The notes beneath the pieces are model-generated. The model saw only the letters and a list, made by a program, of their open reading frames with translations, did not search any database and was not told the DNA's origin. A DNA stretch of 64,000 nucleotides, from positions 8,349-72,348 of the forward strand of contig DATJIW010000087.1 in assembly GCA_035492775.1 (NCBI GenBank), in the 5' to 3' direction. Below, piece after piece: positions 8,842-19,988 of the stretch (its first letter is position 1; each line of letters begins with the position of its first letter). Made by a program: the position numbers and the translations under genes. The DNA is from DATJFQ01 sp035492775. GTDB taxonomy: Bacteria > Acidobacteriota > Vicinamibacteria > Vicinamibacterales > 2-12-FULL-66-21.

Positions 8842-10398
8842 GCCCAGCTCTCATGGTCCCAGGATGGGACCAGGCTGTACGCGAGCGGGCCGTCGCAGGT
8901 CGGCGGCCCGGCGCTCGTCCGAAGCATTTCCGTGTTGACCGGCGCCGTCGAGTCCATTACCGACAAGGGAGGCGAGGCGGAGCCGTCGCCGGATGGCACG
9001 CAGATCCTGCTGATCGAGGATGATGGACGGCAGATTGTGTTCGCGGGCAGCCGCGGCGAATCGCCTCGGACGTTCGTTCGTGCACCCGCCGGCGAGATTT
9101 TCGCCAGCGTGCACTGGCTGCCGGGGGGCAAACGAATCGGCTACCTGCGTGGGGTCAATTTCGCGCCAAACGCGTGGATCGAAACGAGGGATATCGGAGG
9201 CGCCGACGTGCGTCCGGTCCTCCAGGCCAATATCTGGAGCGTCGCCTTCGCGCCCGACGGGAAAGTCTTTTACACGACACATGACGGCGAACCGCAGCAG
9301 AGCGTGTCGCTCTGGACTGTCTCCATCGATCCCAACACCGGCGCACGTGCCGGCGAGCCGACACGCGTCGCACGCTGGCCCGGTGCGGCCACCGCGGAGC
9401 CGCTCACGATTTCCGCGGACGGCCGGCGAATCGGACTCACGAAGCATTTCGCGCAGAGCGACGTGTATCTCTTGTCGCTCGACGTGACCGGGAAGGCCGT
9501 CACCGCGTCGCGGCAACTCACCACGGACACGCAAGTCGACTGGCCGGCCCAATGGACGCACGACGGCCGATCGTTCCTGTTCAGCTCGGGCCGCACCGGA
9601 TCGTTGCGCGCTTTTCGCCAGCCGATCGACAGCGAGGCCCCGCAAGCCATCGGCACGACCGGCGCCGCCGTCCGTTCGCCGCGGATGACGGCAGACGGCA
9701 AGTGGATCGTTTATGTAGAAATGACGTACGAACCGCCAGCCGCCCGCATCATGCGCATGCCGGCCGGCGGTGGCCCTGCCGAGCAGGTGATGACGCTCTC
9801 GAGCACGGTAGCAACCGGGACCCTGCAGTTCTTCGCGGCGGAGATCGGCGCTGCCGGCACAGGTGCACTGTCCTTTCCCGACATCCGGTGCCCCTCGGCA
9901 TTCGACGGTTCATGCGTGATGGCAGAGCTGCGCGAGTCAGGCGGCGATCCGCTCGCGCAACTTGCCGTGTCCGCCTTCGAGCCGCTCACGGGCCGTATCC
10001 GGCCGCTCGCGACCCTGACGCCACGCAACAGCGCTGCTCTGATGTCCTGGGATGTCTCGCCGGACGGACGCACGATCGCATTCGCTGAATTCGGGTGGAG
10101 CGGCGGCGATCGGATCACGCTCGTCTCTTCAGACAAAAACGTCAATCGCGTCGTCGAGGTCAACGGTTTCAAGAACATCGCCGACATCGCCTGGGCGCCC
10201 GACGGACGCAGTCTGTTCGCGACGACGGCCACGGTGCACGGCAGCGAGCTGCTCCATGTGCTGCTCGACGGCAGCGCCTTTCTGCTGCGCCGATTCCAGA
10301 GTCAGAGTCTCTTCGCGCCGCGCCCGTCGCCGGACGGCCGATCGCTGCTCGTGGGCCTCCAGCAGGACAACAGCAACGCATGGGCGATCGACCGCTGA
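8842..10398 (+). pseudogene. Propeller (sensor) half of the interrupted kinase
   Basis: 518 codons in the same frame as the kinase at 7624, directly after its TGA. Translation resumes AQLSWSQDGTRLYASG, which is the expected continuation of the propeller blade; TGA in place of TGG (Trp) would restore CFTWAQLSW. Further blades carry EPSPDGTQILLIED, FAPDGKVFYTT, MTADGKWIVYVEM, VSPDGRTIAFAE and APDGRSLFAT. Internal starts exist (GTG at 8932), but there is no convincing ribosome-binding site and no signal peptide, so independent export is unlikely. Codon use and reading frame are intact, which means the stop is recent, a sequencing error, or read through. Confidence 0.8.
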
Positions 10399-10400
10399 CC

Positions 10401-10478
10401 TTACTCGTGACGCAGCGCGGCGATCGGATCGGCCCGCAGGCGCGCCGCGCCGGCCAGTAGCCGGCCAAGTCTACTCAC
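10401..10478 (-). pseudogene. ADOP permease C-terminal scar
   Basis: The minus strand encodes a 25-codon mini-frame (GTG start at 10478) that reads MSRLGRLLAG and then AARLRADPIAALRHE and a stop. The second half is the hallmark C-terminus of ADOP permeases (compare RRATLLDPNVALRRE of the neighbour at 10521). No membrane segments remain. It looks like a permease gene reduced to its last 15 or so codons. It lies between two intact plus-strand genes. Confidence 0.55.
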
Positions 10479-10520
10479 TGCATACACTGTCCCGCGGCGG
10501 GCGTAGAATCTGGGAATCCC

Positions 10521-12983
10521 ATGCCGTTGGTCTCGCGCATCTTCGGCGATGCCCGTCGATTCTTCCGCCACAGCCCGAGAACGGCGATAGCTGCCGCGAC
10601 ACTGCTGGCGGTCGGCCTGGGCGCAAACATCGCGATCTTTGCCGTCGCCTATGCCGTCCTGCTGCGGCCGCTGCCGATCGCGAGACCCGATCGAGTCGTC
10701 GTCATGTGGGAACACGCGCCAAGGGCCGCCGTCGGGGTGTGGGAGGTGTCCTTCCCTGCCTTTCGCGATTGGCAGACGCAGAATTCGTCGTTCAGTGCGC
10801 TCGCAGCCACCGGCTCCATCAACTGGCCGCTTCGTCTCGTCGAGCGCGACCGGCCCGTCCCTCTGACGTTTGCCGCTGTGTCCGGAACGTTCTTCGACGT
10901 CCTCGGCGCACGACCGCAGCTCGGACGCACGCTGGCGCCGCGAGACGACGAGCGCAGCAGCACGCGTGTCGCCGTCATCAGCTACGCGACCTGGCGCAAT
11001 CATTTCGGGTCGAAGCCGGCCGTCGTGGGAACAGTCATGAGCGTCGACGACGGAGCGGGCATCGCGCCCGTAACGATCGTTGGCGTCATGCCGCGGGACT
11101 TCGATTACCCGCGGGGCGCCGCCGTCTGGATGCCGATCGTGCCGACGCTCGCGCGGCAGTCCGTTGATGCCGGCTTCGACATGCTCGAGGCGCGCAATCT
11201 CGGCATTCTGTTCGTCGTGGGTCGGCTGCGGGACGGCGTCACGCTCGAGCGTGCCAGGTCCGAGATGGACGCGATCGTCAATCGACTCACCGCGGCTGGC
11301 GGGACCGCACGCGACTGCGTTCTGACTCCGCTGCCCGAGTATCTTTTCGGTCAGACGGGCACGGCGCTGCGATTCCTGATCGCTGGCGGGGTGATCGTTC
11401 TGCTGTTGACCTGCGCAAACACGGTCGCGCTGCTGCTGGCCCGCTTCGCCCAGGACCGCCGAAGCCTGTTCATCCGGTGTGCGCTGGGCGCCGATTGGCG
11501 GCACCTTTTCCCACAGGCGATCGCCGAAGCGACGGCACTCGCGGCCGCCGCGCTGGCGGGCGGCGTGTTCTGCGCCTTCTGGATCGCACGTCTTGCGCGC
11601 GCCCTTGCTCCCCAGAGTGTCCTGAGGATCGATGACGTCACGCTCGTAGCGCCGCCCGTCGTCGCCTACGCAACAATAGCGGCGCTGATCGTAGCGCTCG
11701 GGTGCGGGATCCTGCCGCTCTCGATCGTGCTGCGGCACTCGACAATGAATTCGCTGGCGACGAGCGAGGACACGCGCACGTCAACGCTGCGCGTCCGGTA
11801 CGGGTTGGTCATCGGTCAGACCGCGCTCGCGGTGGCGCTGCTCGTCGTTGCAGGGCTCACGATGCGCAGCTTTGCCGCCGTCAGGCACGTGTTTCTCGGG
11901 TTCAACGCGGACGATCTGGTCACCTTCAACGTCACCGCGCCCTCGAAAACATACGCCGATACCGCGCTGAATCGGCAGTTCTATCACGAGGCGCTTGACA
12001 AGGTCCGGCAGCTTCCTGGAGTCGGTCAAGTGGCTGGTGTCTTCCTGCGCCCGTTCGAATTCGGCGCGATCGGCTCCGGCGCAGCCATCGTCCTCGAAGG
12101 CGAAGATCCGCGCGACGAGAACGCCTGGCGGAAGCATCCCGCGCTCAACTCCGAGTCGGTGACGGCGGATTACTTCGCGGTCATGGGGATTCCGCTCCTG
12201 CAGGGCCGCGGCTTCACGGACGCCGATGGACCGGACGCGCCGGCTGTTGTGATCGTGAGTCAGTCCGCGGCCGACCGCCTCTGGCCGGGGCAGAACGCGA
12301 TCGGCAGGAAGGTCTATGCCAGTTACGATCGTCCGCCTGGCGACTGGCAAACCGTGGTCGGGGTCGTCGGCGACGTCCGCTATCGTGGGCTGGCCGAGAA
12401 GACCCTGGAAACACTCTATAAGCCGTACCTCCAGTCGATCGATCCCGTGCAGCACTTCATCGTGCGGCCACGGGGTCCGGCATTTGCGTTCGTCGGCGGA
12501 CTGCGGTCCATCATTCGCGAGGTCCATCCACAAGCCATCGTCGATGCGGTGCGTCCGCTCGCGGCCGTGGTGGATCGCGAGATCGAACCATGGCGCTTTC
12601 AAACATATGTGTTTGCCGCGCTCTCAGGCGTCGCGCTGCTGATCGCGCTGAGCGGCGTGTTCGCCACGCTCGCTCAGCACGTCGCCGAACAGACGCGCGA
12701 GATCGGGATCAGGCTCGCGTTGGGCGCGCAGCGCGCTCAGATCGTGGCGTGGCTGGGCGGACGCACGGCCCGTCTGGTGGTGATAGCAGCGTTTCTGGGA
12801 GTTTCCGTCGCTGCCGTATCGTCACGAATTCTCACAGCACTGCTGTTTGGCATCGGTCCGGCGGATCCACTCAGCTACGGCGCCGCCGTCCTGGTCGTGA
12901 GCCTGGGTGCGACTGCGGGTGCGTGGCTGCCGCTGCGTCGGGCGACGCTGCTCGATCCGAACGTCGCGCTCCGTCGGGAGTAG
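10521..12983 (+). CDS. ADOP family orphan permease
   Basis: 820 residues. Same two-module plan as the ADOP at 520: first helix AIAAATLLAVGLGANIAIF, MacB-type periplasmic core up to about residue 280, FtsX helices (LIAGGVIVLLLTCANTVALLL and following), a second core, and a last FtsX domain beginning FAALSGVALLIALSGVFATL with the REIGIRLALGAQ loop. It ends LPLRRATLLDPNVALRRE. There is no DEELRFH N-terminal extension. No ATPase partner or Shine-Dalgarno is seen. It is followed by the second copy of the inverted-repeat element. Confidence 0.88.
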   Translation: MPLVSRIFGDARRFFRHSPRTAIAAATLLAVGLGANIAIFAVAYAVLLRPLPIARPDRVVVMWEHAPRAAVGVWEVSFPAFRDWQTQNSSFSALAATGSINWPLRLVERDRPVPLTFAAVSGTFFDVLGARPQLGRTLAPRDDERSSTRVAVISYATWRNHFGSKPAVVGTVMSVDDGAGIAPVTIVGVMPRDFDYPRGAAVWMPIVPTLARQSVDAGFDMLEARNLGILFVVGRLRDGVTLERARSEMDAIVNRLTAAGGTARDCVLTPLPEYLFGQTGTALRFLIAGGVIVLLLTCANTVALLLARFAQDRRSLFIRCALGADWRHLFPQAIAEATALAAAALAGGVFCAFWIARLARALAPQSVLRIDDVTLVAPPVVAYATIAALIVALGCGILPLSIVLRHSTMNSLATSEDTRTSTLRVRYGLVIGQTALAVALLVVAGLTMRSFAAVRHVFLGFNADDLVTFNVTAPSKTYADTALNRQFYHEALDKVRQLPGVGQVAGVFLRPFEFGAIGSGAAIVLEGEDPRDENAWRKHPALNSESVTADYFAVMGIPLLQGRGFTDADGPDAPAVVIVSQSAADRLWPGQNAIGRKVYASYDRPPGDWQTVVGVVGDVRYRGLAEKTLETLYKPYLQSIDPVQHFIVRPRGPAFAFVGGLRSIIREVHPQAIVDAVRPLAAVVDREIEPWRFQTYVFAALSGVALLIALSGVFATLAQHVAEQTREIGIRLALGAQRAQIVAWLGGRTARLVVIAAFLGVSVAAVSSRILTALLFGIGPADPLSYGAAVLVVSLGATAGAWLPLRRATLLDPNVALRRE

Positions 12984-12992
12984 CGAGGATCT

Positions 12993-13186
12993 ACTAAGAG
13001 GTCACGAAGCTCACGGAAGAGAGGCTGTCCTGCAGGCCGGCACAGCCGGCCTGACCGGGAGACGAAAAGATCAGGAAGATGAACCGCGTGTGCTGCGGGG
13101 CGGCTCATCTTCCTGATCTTTTCGTCTTCCGGCCGCGCGTCCCGCGCGGGCAGGACAGCCCTCCGTGGGCTCCGTGGCCTCTTAGT
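12993..13186. repeat. structured inverted-repeat element, copy 2 (194 bp)
   Basis: The terminal inverted repeats read ACTAAGAGGTCACGAAGC on the left and, on the reverse strand of the right end, ACTAAGAGGCCACGGAGC. The central stem (13058-13087 with 13100-13130) is the counterpart of the copy-1 stem, but with paired substitutions: AAAGATCAGGAAGATGA faces TCATCTTCCTGATCTTT, where copy 1 has AAAGATCCGGGAAATGA facing TCATTTCGCGGATCTTT. Only one 18-bp unit is present. It lies 9 bases after an ADOP stop. Confidence 0.7.
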
Positions 13187-13197
13187 TAAGAGCAGGG

Positions 13198-13217
13198 CAT
13201 AAACCTGGAAATCCAGG
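13198..13217 (-). promoter_or_regulatory. Relic of a padR promoter/operator
   Basis: CAT (13198-13200), two bases, then the palindrome CCTGGAAATCCAGG (13204-13217) followed by GCAGT. This reproduces the start codon plus CCTAGAAATCTAGG plus GCAGT arrangement found at 453-476, with two symmetrical changes in the palindrome. No padR frame follows on the minus strand, because the repeat element is inserted right there, so it is a remnant. Confidence 0.5.
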
Positions 13218-13225
13218 GCAGTTGT

Positions 13226-13441
13226 GGGGCAGATGCTGGCCGACCTGACGCGTCGACGGACCTGGCGATTTTCGATCCCGCACGCGTGCGCGATGCGGCA
13301 ACGTACACCGCACCGCATCAGTACGCGGAGGGGTTCACGCAGGTCATCGTCAATGGCCAGATCGTGTTCGAGGACGGCGGGATGACGGCGGCACGCCCAG
13401 GCAAGGTGCTCTACGGACCGGGATTTCGAAACGTAAAGTAA
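13226..13441 (+). pseudogene. C-terminal fragment of a D-aminoacylase-type amidohydrolase
   Basis: An open frame without a start ends at TAA 13439-13441. It reads DLAIFDPARVRDAATY, APHQYAEGFTQVIVNGQ, then VFEDGGMTAARPGKVL and YGPG. This is the conserved C-terminal end of N-acyl-D-amino-acid deacylases and related D-aminoacylases, where the metal-dependent TIM barrel is closed by a small beta domain. The catalytic barrel (about 400 residues) is absent. The fragment starts just downstream of the repeat element, consistent with loss of the 5' part when the element arrived or by deletion. Confidence 0.7.
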
Positions 13442-13471
13442 AGCCACCCACGCAACGACCCATCGGGCTGC

Positions 13472-15190
13472 TCAGGCTCTCTGCTGCGTGAGGTCGTCAC
13501 TCGATGGCGACGTCGCGACAAACGCCCTGACCGCTTCCTCGATGGTGGCGAAGAACCGCTCACCGAAGCGGCTCATCAGCCCGAAGCGTTTGAGCTTTTC
13601 CTTGACGGGATCCTTCATCTCCGCAAAGCACATGCGGACTCCGGCCTCGCTGAGCGCGTCATCCAGCTCGCACAACGCGTCGGCCGCCGTCACGTCGATG
13701 CTGGTGACGGGCTCTGCCGCCACCACGAGCCAGCGGACAGGTGCCGGCGCGTGCGCGACCGCGGCAATCACGCGGTCGTGAAAGAATTCGGCGTTGGCGA
13801 AGAAGAGCGGGGCGTCCCACCGAAACAACACGAGTCCCGGAATCAGCCGTGCCGCAGGGTATCTCGTAATGTCGTGGTAACCCGGCACCTGCGCGACTGC
13901 ACCGAGCACCGCCGAGTGCGGACGCCAGCCGTCCCAGAGGAACTCGATCACGGAGATCACGATCGCGACCAGAATGCCGGGAATGGCACCGAATACCGCG
14001 ACGCCCGCGAAGCAGATGATCGAAACCCAGAATTCCCATCGCTGGATGCGATAAATCCGACCGAGATCCTTCACTTCGATCAGACCGATTCCTGAGGCGA
14101 TGACGATGGCCGCGAGTGCGGTGTTCGGCAGGTCCTGAAGCAGCGCCGGCGCCGCGACCAGCAGCAGCGCAATGGCGACAGCTCCCACGACGCCCGTCAG
14201 CTGGGTCTTCGCTCCTGCGGCCTCCGCAACAGGCGTCCGCGACGAACTGCTGCTGATTGGGAACCCTTGAAAGAAACCGGCGGCGATGTTCGCGATGCCG
14301 AGGCCGACCATCTCCTGGTTCGGGTCGACAGGCGTTCGCAGACGCGCCGCATACGTTCGCGAGAGCACGCTCGTGTCGGCGAAGGAGACGAGCGCGACGG
14401 AAAGGCCGCCGGTCACGACCGAGGCGAGACTGTCGAGCGGCACGAGCGGGAGGCGAGGCAGCGGCAGGCCCCGCGGCAGTGGACCGAGGACCGAGATCCC
14501 CGTCCGACCGGCGAGATCGAAGACGGCAACCACAACGGTGGCAGCGGTGACAGCGACCAGCATTCCCGGAATGCGCGGTCGCCGCTTCAGCGCGAGAATC
14601 AATGCCAGTGCGCTGCCGCCGACCGCGACGGCCGTCGGATTGGTGCTGCCGGCCCCCACTTTTTCGGCAATCATCGACAATTGGCGCACCGGTCCGTCAG
14701 CACTGGCGGAGAAGCCGAGAAGCTTCGGGATCTGGCTCAGGATGATTGTCACCGCGATCCCGTTCATGTAGCCATAGCGAATCGGCTTCGAGAGAAGCTC
14801 GGTGATGAAACCGAGGCGCGACAGGCCTGCCGCAACGCAGGCGATGCCGGACACGATTGCCATCGTTCCGGCCACGTTCAGCGCCCGCTGCGGATCCCCG
14901 CCGGAGAGCGGCAGGACGACGGCGAGGATGACGGCCGCGAGCGCGGAGTCCGGGCCCAGGACGAGAATGCGACTGGGGCCGAACAACGCGTATGCGAGCA
15001 GCGGCACGATGGTCGCGTAAAGACCGACGATCCCCGGCAGTCCGGACGCTTCGGCATACGCAATGCCAACCGGCACGAGCATCGTCGTCATGACGAGACC
15101 GGCGACGATGTCATGGCGGAGCCACGACGCTTCGTAGTGCCTGAGCGTCTCCAGCCCGGGAACCCACCGCGTCCCGCCGGTCCGACCCAT
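13472..15190 (-). CDS. SulP family anion transporter with STAS domain
   Basis: 572 residues from the ATG at 15190 (MGRTGGTRWVPGLETL); an in-frame ATG at 15211 would add seven residues. The SulP signature AGLVMTTMLVPVGIAYAEASGLP is in the first helix region and is followed by about 12-14 membrane segments with the conserved GISVLGPLPRGLPLP stretch. A cytoplasmic STAS domain occupies about residues 440-550 (LVLFRWDAPLFFANAEFF and VVAAEPVTSIDVTAADAL). SulP proteins move sulfate, bicarbonate or other anions; the substrate is not decided by sequence. The gene is divergent from the GH63 gene at 15271. Confidence 0.9.
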   Translation of the reverse strand: MGRTGGTRWVPGLETLRHYEASWLRHDIVAGLVMTTMLVPVGIAYAEASGLPGIVGLYATIVPLLAYALFGPSRILVLGPDSALAAVILAVVLPLSGGDPQRALNVAGTMAIVSGIACVAAGLSRLGFITELLSKPIRYGYMNGIAVTIILSQIPKLLGFSASADGPVRQLSMIAEKVGAGSTNPTAVAVGGSALALILALKRRPRIPGMLVAVTAATVVVAVFDLAGRTGISVLGPLPRGLPLPRLPLVPLDSLASVVTGGLSVALVSFADTSVLSRTYAARLRTPVDPNQEMVGLGIANIAAGFFQGFPISSSSSRTPVAEAAGAKTQLTGVVGAVAIALLLVAAPALLQDLPNTALAAIVIASGIGLIEVKDLGRIYRIQRWEFWVSIICFAGVAVFGAIPGILVAIVISVIEFLWDGWRPHSAVLGAVAQVPGYHDITRYPAARLIPGLVLFRWDAPLFFANAEFFHDRVIAAVAHAPAPVRWLVVAAEPVTSIDVTAADALCELDDALSEAGVRMCFAEMKDPVKEKLKRFGLMSRFGERFFATIEEAVRAFVATSPSSDDLTQQRA

Positions 15191-15270
15191 GAGGGTCAGT
15201 GTAGCGCGCATATCCGAGGGCACGGCGATTGGCCGCGCACGCGCGCCACCCGCGACGTAGAATCGCGAGC

Positions 15271-18009
<2,739 letters not shown>

Positions 18010-18026
18010 CGGATCGAGCGGGGCGT

Positions 18027-19493
18027 ATGACACAACCGCGATACCCGTCGCTCTATCAGATCAACACCCGTGTCTGGTTGACGGATCTCTCGCGGAATCT
18101 CGGCCGCAAGGCGACACTGGACGACATACCGGATGCCGATCTGGATCGCCTGGCCTCGATGGGGTTCGACTGGGTCTGGCTCCTGAGCGTATGGCAGACA
18201 GGCCTCGCCGCCCGCCAGATCTCGCGTCGGAATCACGAATGGCGTCGCGAGTTCGAGGAGACGCTGCCGGATCTCCGCGAAGATGATATTGCGGGCTCGG
18301 GCTTCGCGATCACCGCCTACACCGTGCACACGGACCTCGGCGGCGACGCGGCGCTGGCGCGTGTCCGCGAGCGTCTGCGCGATCGCGGTCTGCGGCTGAT
18401 GCTCGATTTCGTGCCGAATCACACCGCACCGGATCACGTGTGGGTCGACGAGCACCCCGAGTACTACGTCGCCGGGACGCCGGCGGACCTGTCGCAGTCG
18501 CCGCAGAACTACACGGCGCTCAGTACCCGTCACGGCGAACGCGTGCTCGCTTTCGGCCGCGACCCGCACTTCGCCGGCTGGCCGGACACGCTGCAGCTCG
18601 ATTACAGCAATCCATCGACACAGGAGGCAATGCGTACCGAACTGCTGAGGATTGCCGGGCAGTGCGACGGGGTCCGCTGCGACATGGCCATGCTGGTCCT
18701 ACCCGACGTATTCGAACGCACGTGGCGCCGCCGTGCGCCGCTCTTCTGGCCGACGACGACGAGGGAAGTGCGCGATCGGGTGCCGGGATTCTGCTTCATG
18801 TCCGAAGTCTACTGGGACCTCGAATGGACGCTGCAGCAGCAGGGGTTCGACTACGCATACGACAAGCGCCTGTACGATCGCCTGCGCGATGGCCGTGCCG
18901 TACCCGTGCGGCAACATCTGCTCGCTGGGCTCGACTACCAGGACAAGCTCGTTCGGTTCATGGAAAATCACGACGAGGCGCGAGCGGCGGCGACGTTCAC
19001 TCCGGGGATGCATGAGGCCGCGGCCATCGTGACGTATCTCTCGCCGGGTTTGAGGTTCTTTCATCAGGGCCAGTTCGAGGGGCGCCGCAAGCGGATCTCA
19101 CCGCATCTCGTACGAGCACCCGCCGAACCGGTCGATGAATCTCTGAAACGCTTCTACGAATGGTTGCTGCTGCTCCTGCGCAGCACGACGGTTCGCGACG
19201 GAGACTGGCGGTTGGCCGAATGTACGCCGGCGTGGGACGGCAACTGGACCTGGGAAGGGTTCATTGCATTCGCCTGGCAGTGCCGCGATGCGCGTCTCAT
19301 CGTCGTCGTGAACTACGCGGGCAACCAGGCCCAGTGTTACGTGCGGATTCCGTTCGCAGATCTGGTCGGCCGAACGATGTCCCTTCACGATCGATTCGGC
19401 GGCGGGCGTTACGAACGGGCCGGAAACGATCTGGCGTCGGAGGGTCTTTACGTCGACCTTCCGCCGTGGGGCGTCCACGTGTTCGAGGCCTGA
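18027..19493 (+). CDS. GH13 alpha-amylase family enzyme
   Basis: 488 residues, cytoplasmic (no signal peptide). The TIM barrel starts YPSLYQINTRVWLTDLS. Conserved regions are LMLDFVPNHTAPDH (region I), GVRCDMAMLV (nucleophile Asp), GFCFMSEVYWDLEW (acid/base Glu) and FMENHDEARAAATF (transition-state Asp), so all three catalytic residues are present. A small C-terminal beta domain follows. It resembles maltosyl- or trehalose-related GH13 enzymes common in Acidobacteriota, but the exact subfamily is not clear. It follows the GH63 gene by 17 bases. Confidence 0.88.
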   Translation: MTQPRYPSLYQINTRVWLTDLSRNLGRKATLDDIPDADLDRLASMGFDWVWLLSVWQTGLAARQISRRNHEWRREFEETLPDLREDDIAGSGFAITAYTVHTDLGGDAALARVRERLRDRGLRLMLDFVPNHTAPDHVWVDEHPEYYVAGTPADLSQSPQNYTALSTRHGERVLAFGRDPHFAGWPDTLQLDYSNPSTQEAMRTELLRIAGQCDGVRCDMAMLVLPDVFERTWRRRAPLFWPTTTREVRDRVPGFCFMSEVYWDLEWTLQQQGFDYAYDKRLYDRLRDGRAVPVRQHLLAGLDYQDKLVRFMENHDEARAAATFTPGMHEAAAIVTYLSPGLRFFHQGQFEGRRKRISPHLVRAPAEPVDESLKRFYEWLLLLLRSTTVRDGDWRLAECTPAWDGNWTWEGFIAFAWQCRDARLIVVVNYAGNQAQCYVRIPFADLVGRTMSLHDRFGGGRYERAGNDLASEGLYVDLPPWGVHVFEA

Positions 19494-19513
19494 CGTCGCG
19501 TCGACGCGGCGTC
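19492..19513. terminator. Hairpin between convergent genes
   Basis: A 22-base near-perfect palindrome (GACGTCGCG, TCGA, CGCGGCGTC; one G-T pair) overlaps the stop of the GH13 gene and directly abuts the stop of the convergent regulator gene at 19514. The position suggests a two-way terminator. There is no T tract, so this is a positional inference. Confidence 0.4.
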
Positions 19514-19978
19514 TCATTTGGGCGGCTTCCGCCTGGCGCGCCGCCGGGGAACCGACGAGGGCCCGGTCTCGCGCGCAATCATCACTTCAGTGGACTTGAC
19601 GATCGCGAGCGCTTCGTCGCCGCGCCGGAGTCGAAGTTCCTCCACCGCGTCGCGCGTGATGACGGCCGTCAGGCTCTGATCGCCAATCCGGAGCCGGACC
19701 TGTGCAATGAGGCCGCTGACGCGGATTTCCTCGACGATGCCTCGGAGGCGGTTGCGGCCGCTGATCGATACGATGATCGGTAAAACGGCGCGGCGCGACG
19801 GACGCCGCGGTGCCGGACGATCCTGTGACGTCAGCAGCCGATCAATCTCCGAATCCGCGATGCGATGATGGCCTCCCGCCGTCCGCGTCGTGCGGACGGC
19901 GCCGTTGTAGATCCACTGCTTCAGCGTCGAATACGCGACGCCCAGCCGTTCGGCGGCGTCGCTCACCGTGAGCCGCAT
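19514..19978 (-). CDS. Excisionase-type HTH / TOBE-domain molybdate-responsive regulator
   Basis: 154 residues. Residues 1-48 form a MerR/excisionase-like helix-turn-helix (TVSDAAERLGVAYSTLKQWI, then a GGHHRIADSEIDRLL wing). A linker follows, then a TOBE/Mop domain at about 70-132 (SGRNRLRGIVEEIRVSGLIA, LTAVITRDAVEELRLRRGDE), the fold that binds molybdate or tungstate in ModE and ModC. The tail is very basic (RRRARRKPPK). It lies 10 bases downstream of the porin gene and is transcribed with it, divergently from modABC. Since ModC here has no TOBE domain, this protein is the likely molybdate sensor of the locus. Confidence 0.85.
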   Translation of the reverse strand: MRLTVSDAAERLGVAYSTLKQWIYNGAVRTTRTAGGHHRIADSEIDRLLTSQDRPAPRRPSRRAVLPIIVSISGRNRLRGIVEEIRVSGLIAQVRLRIGDQSLTAVITRDAVEELRLRRGDEALAIVKSTEVMIARETGPSSVPRRRARRKPPK

Positions 19979-19988
19979 GCCCGCTCCC

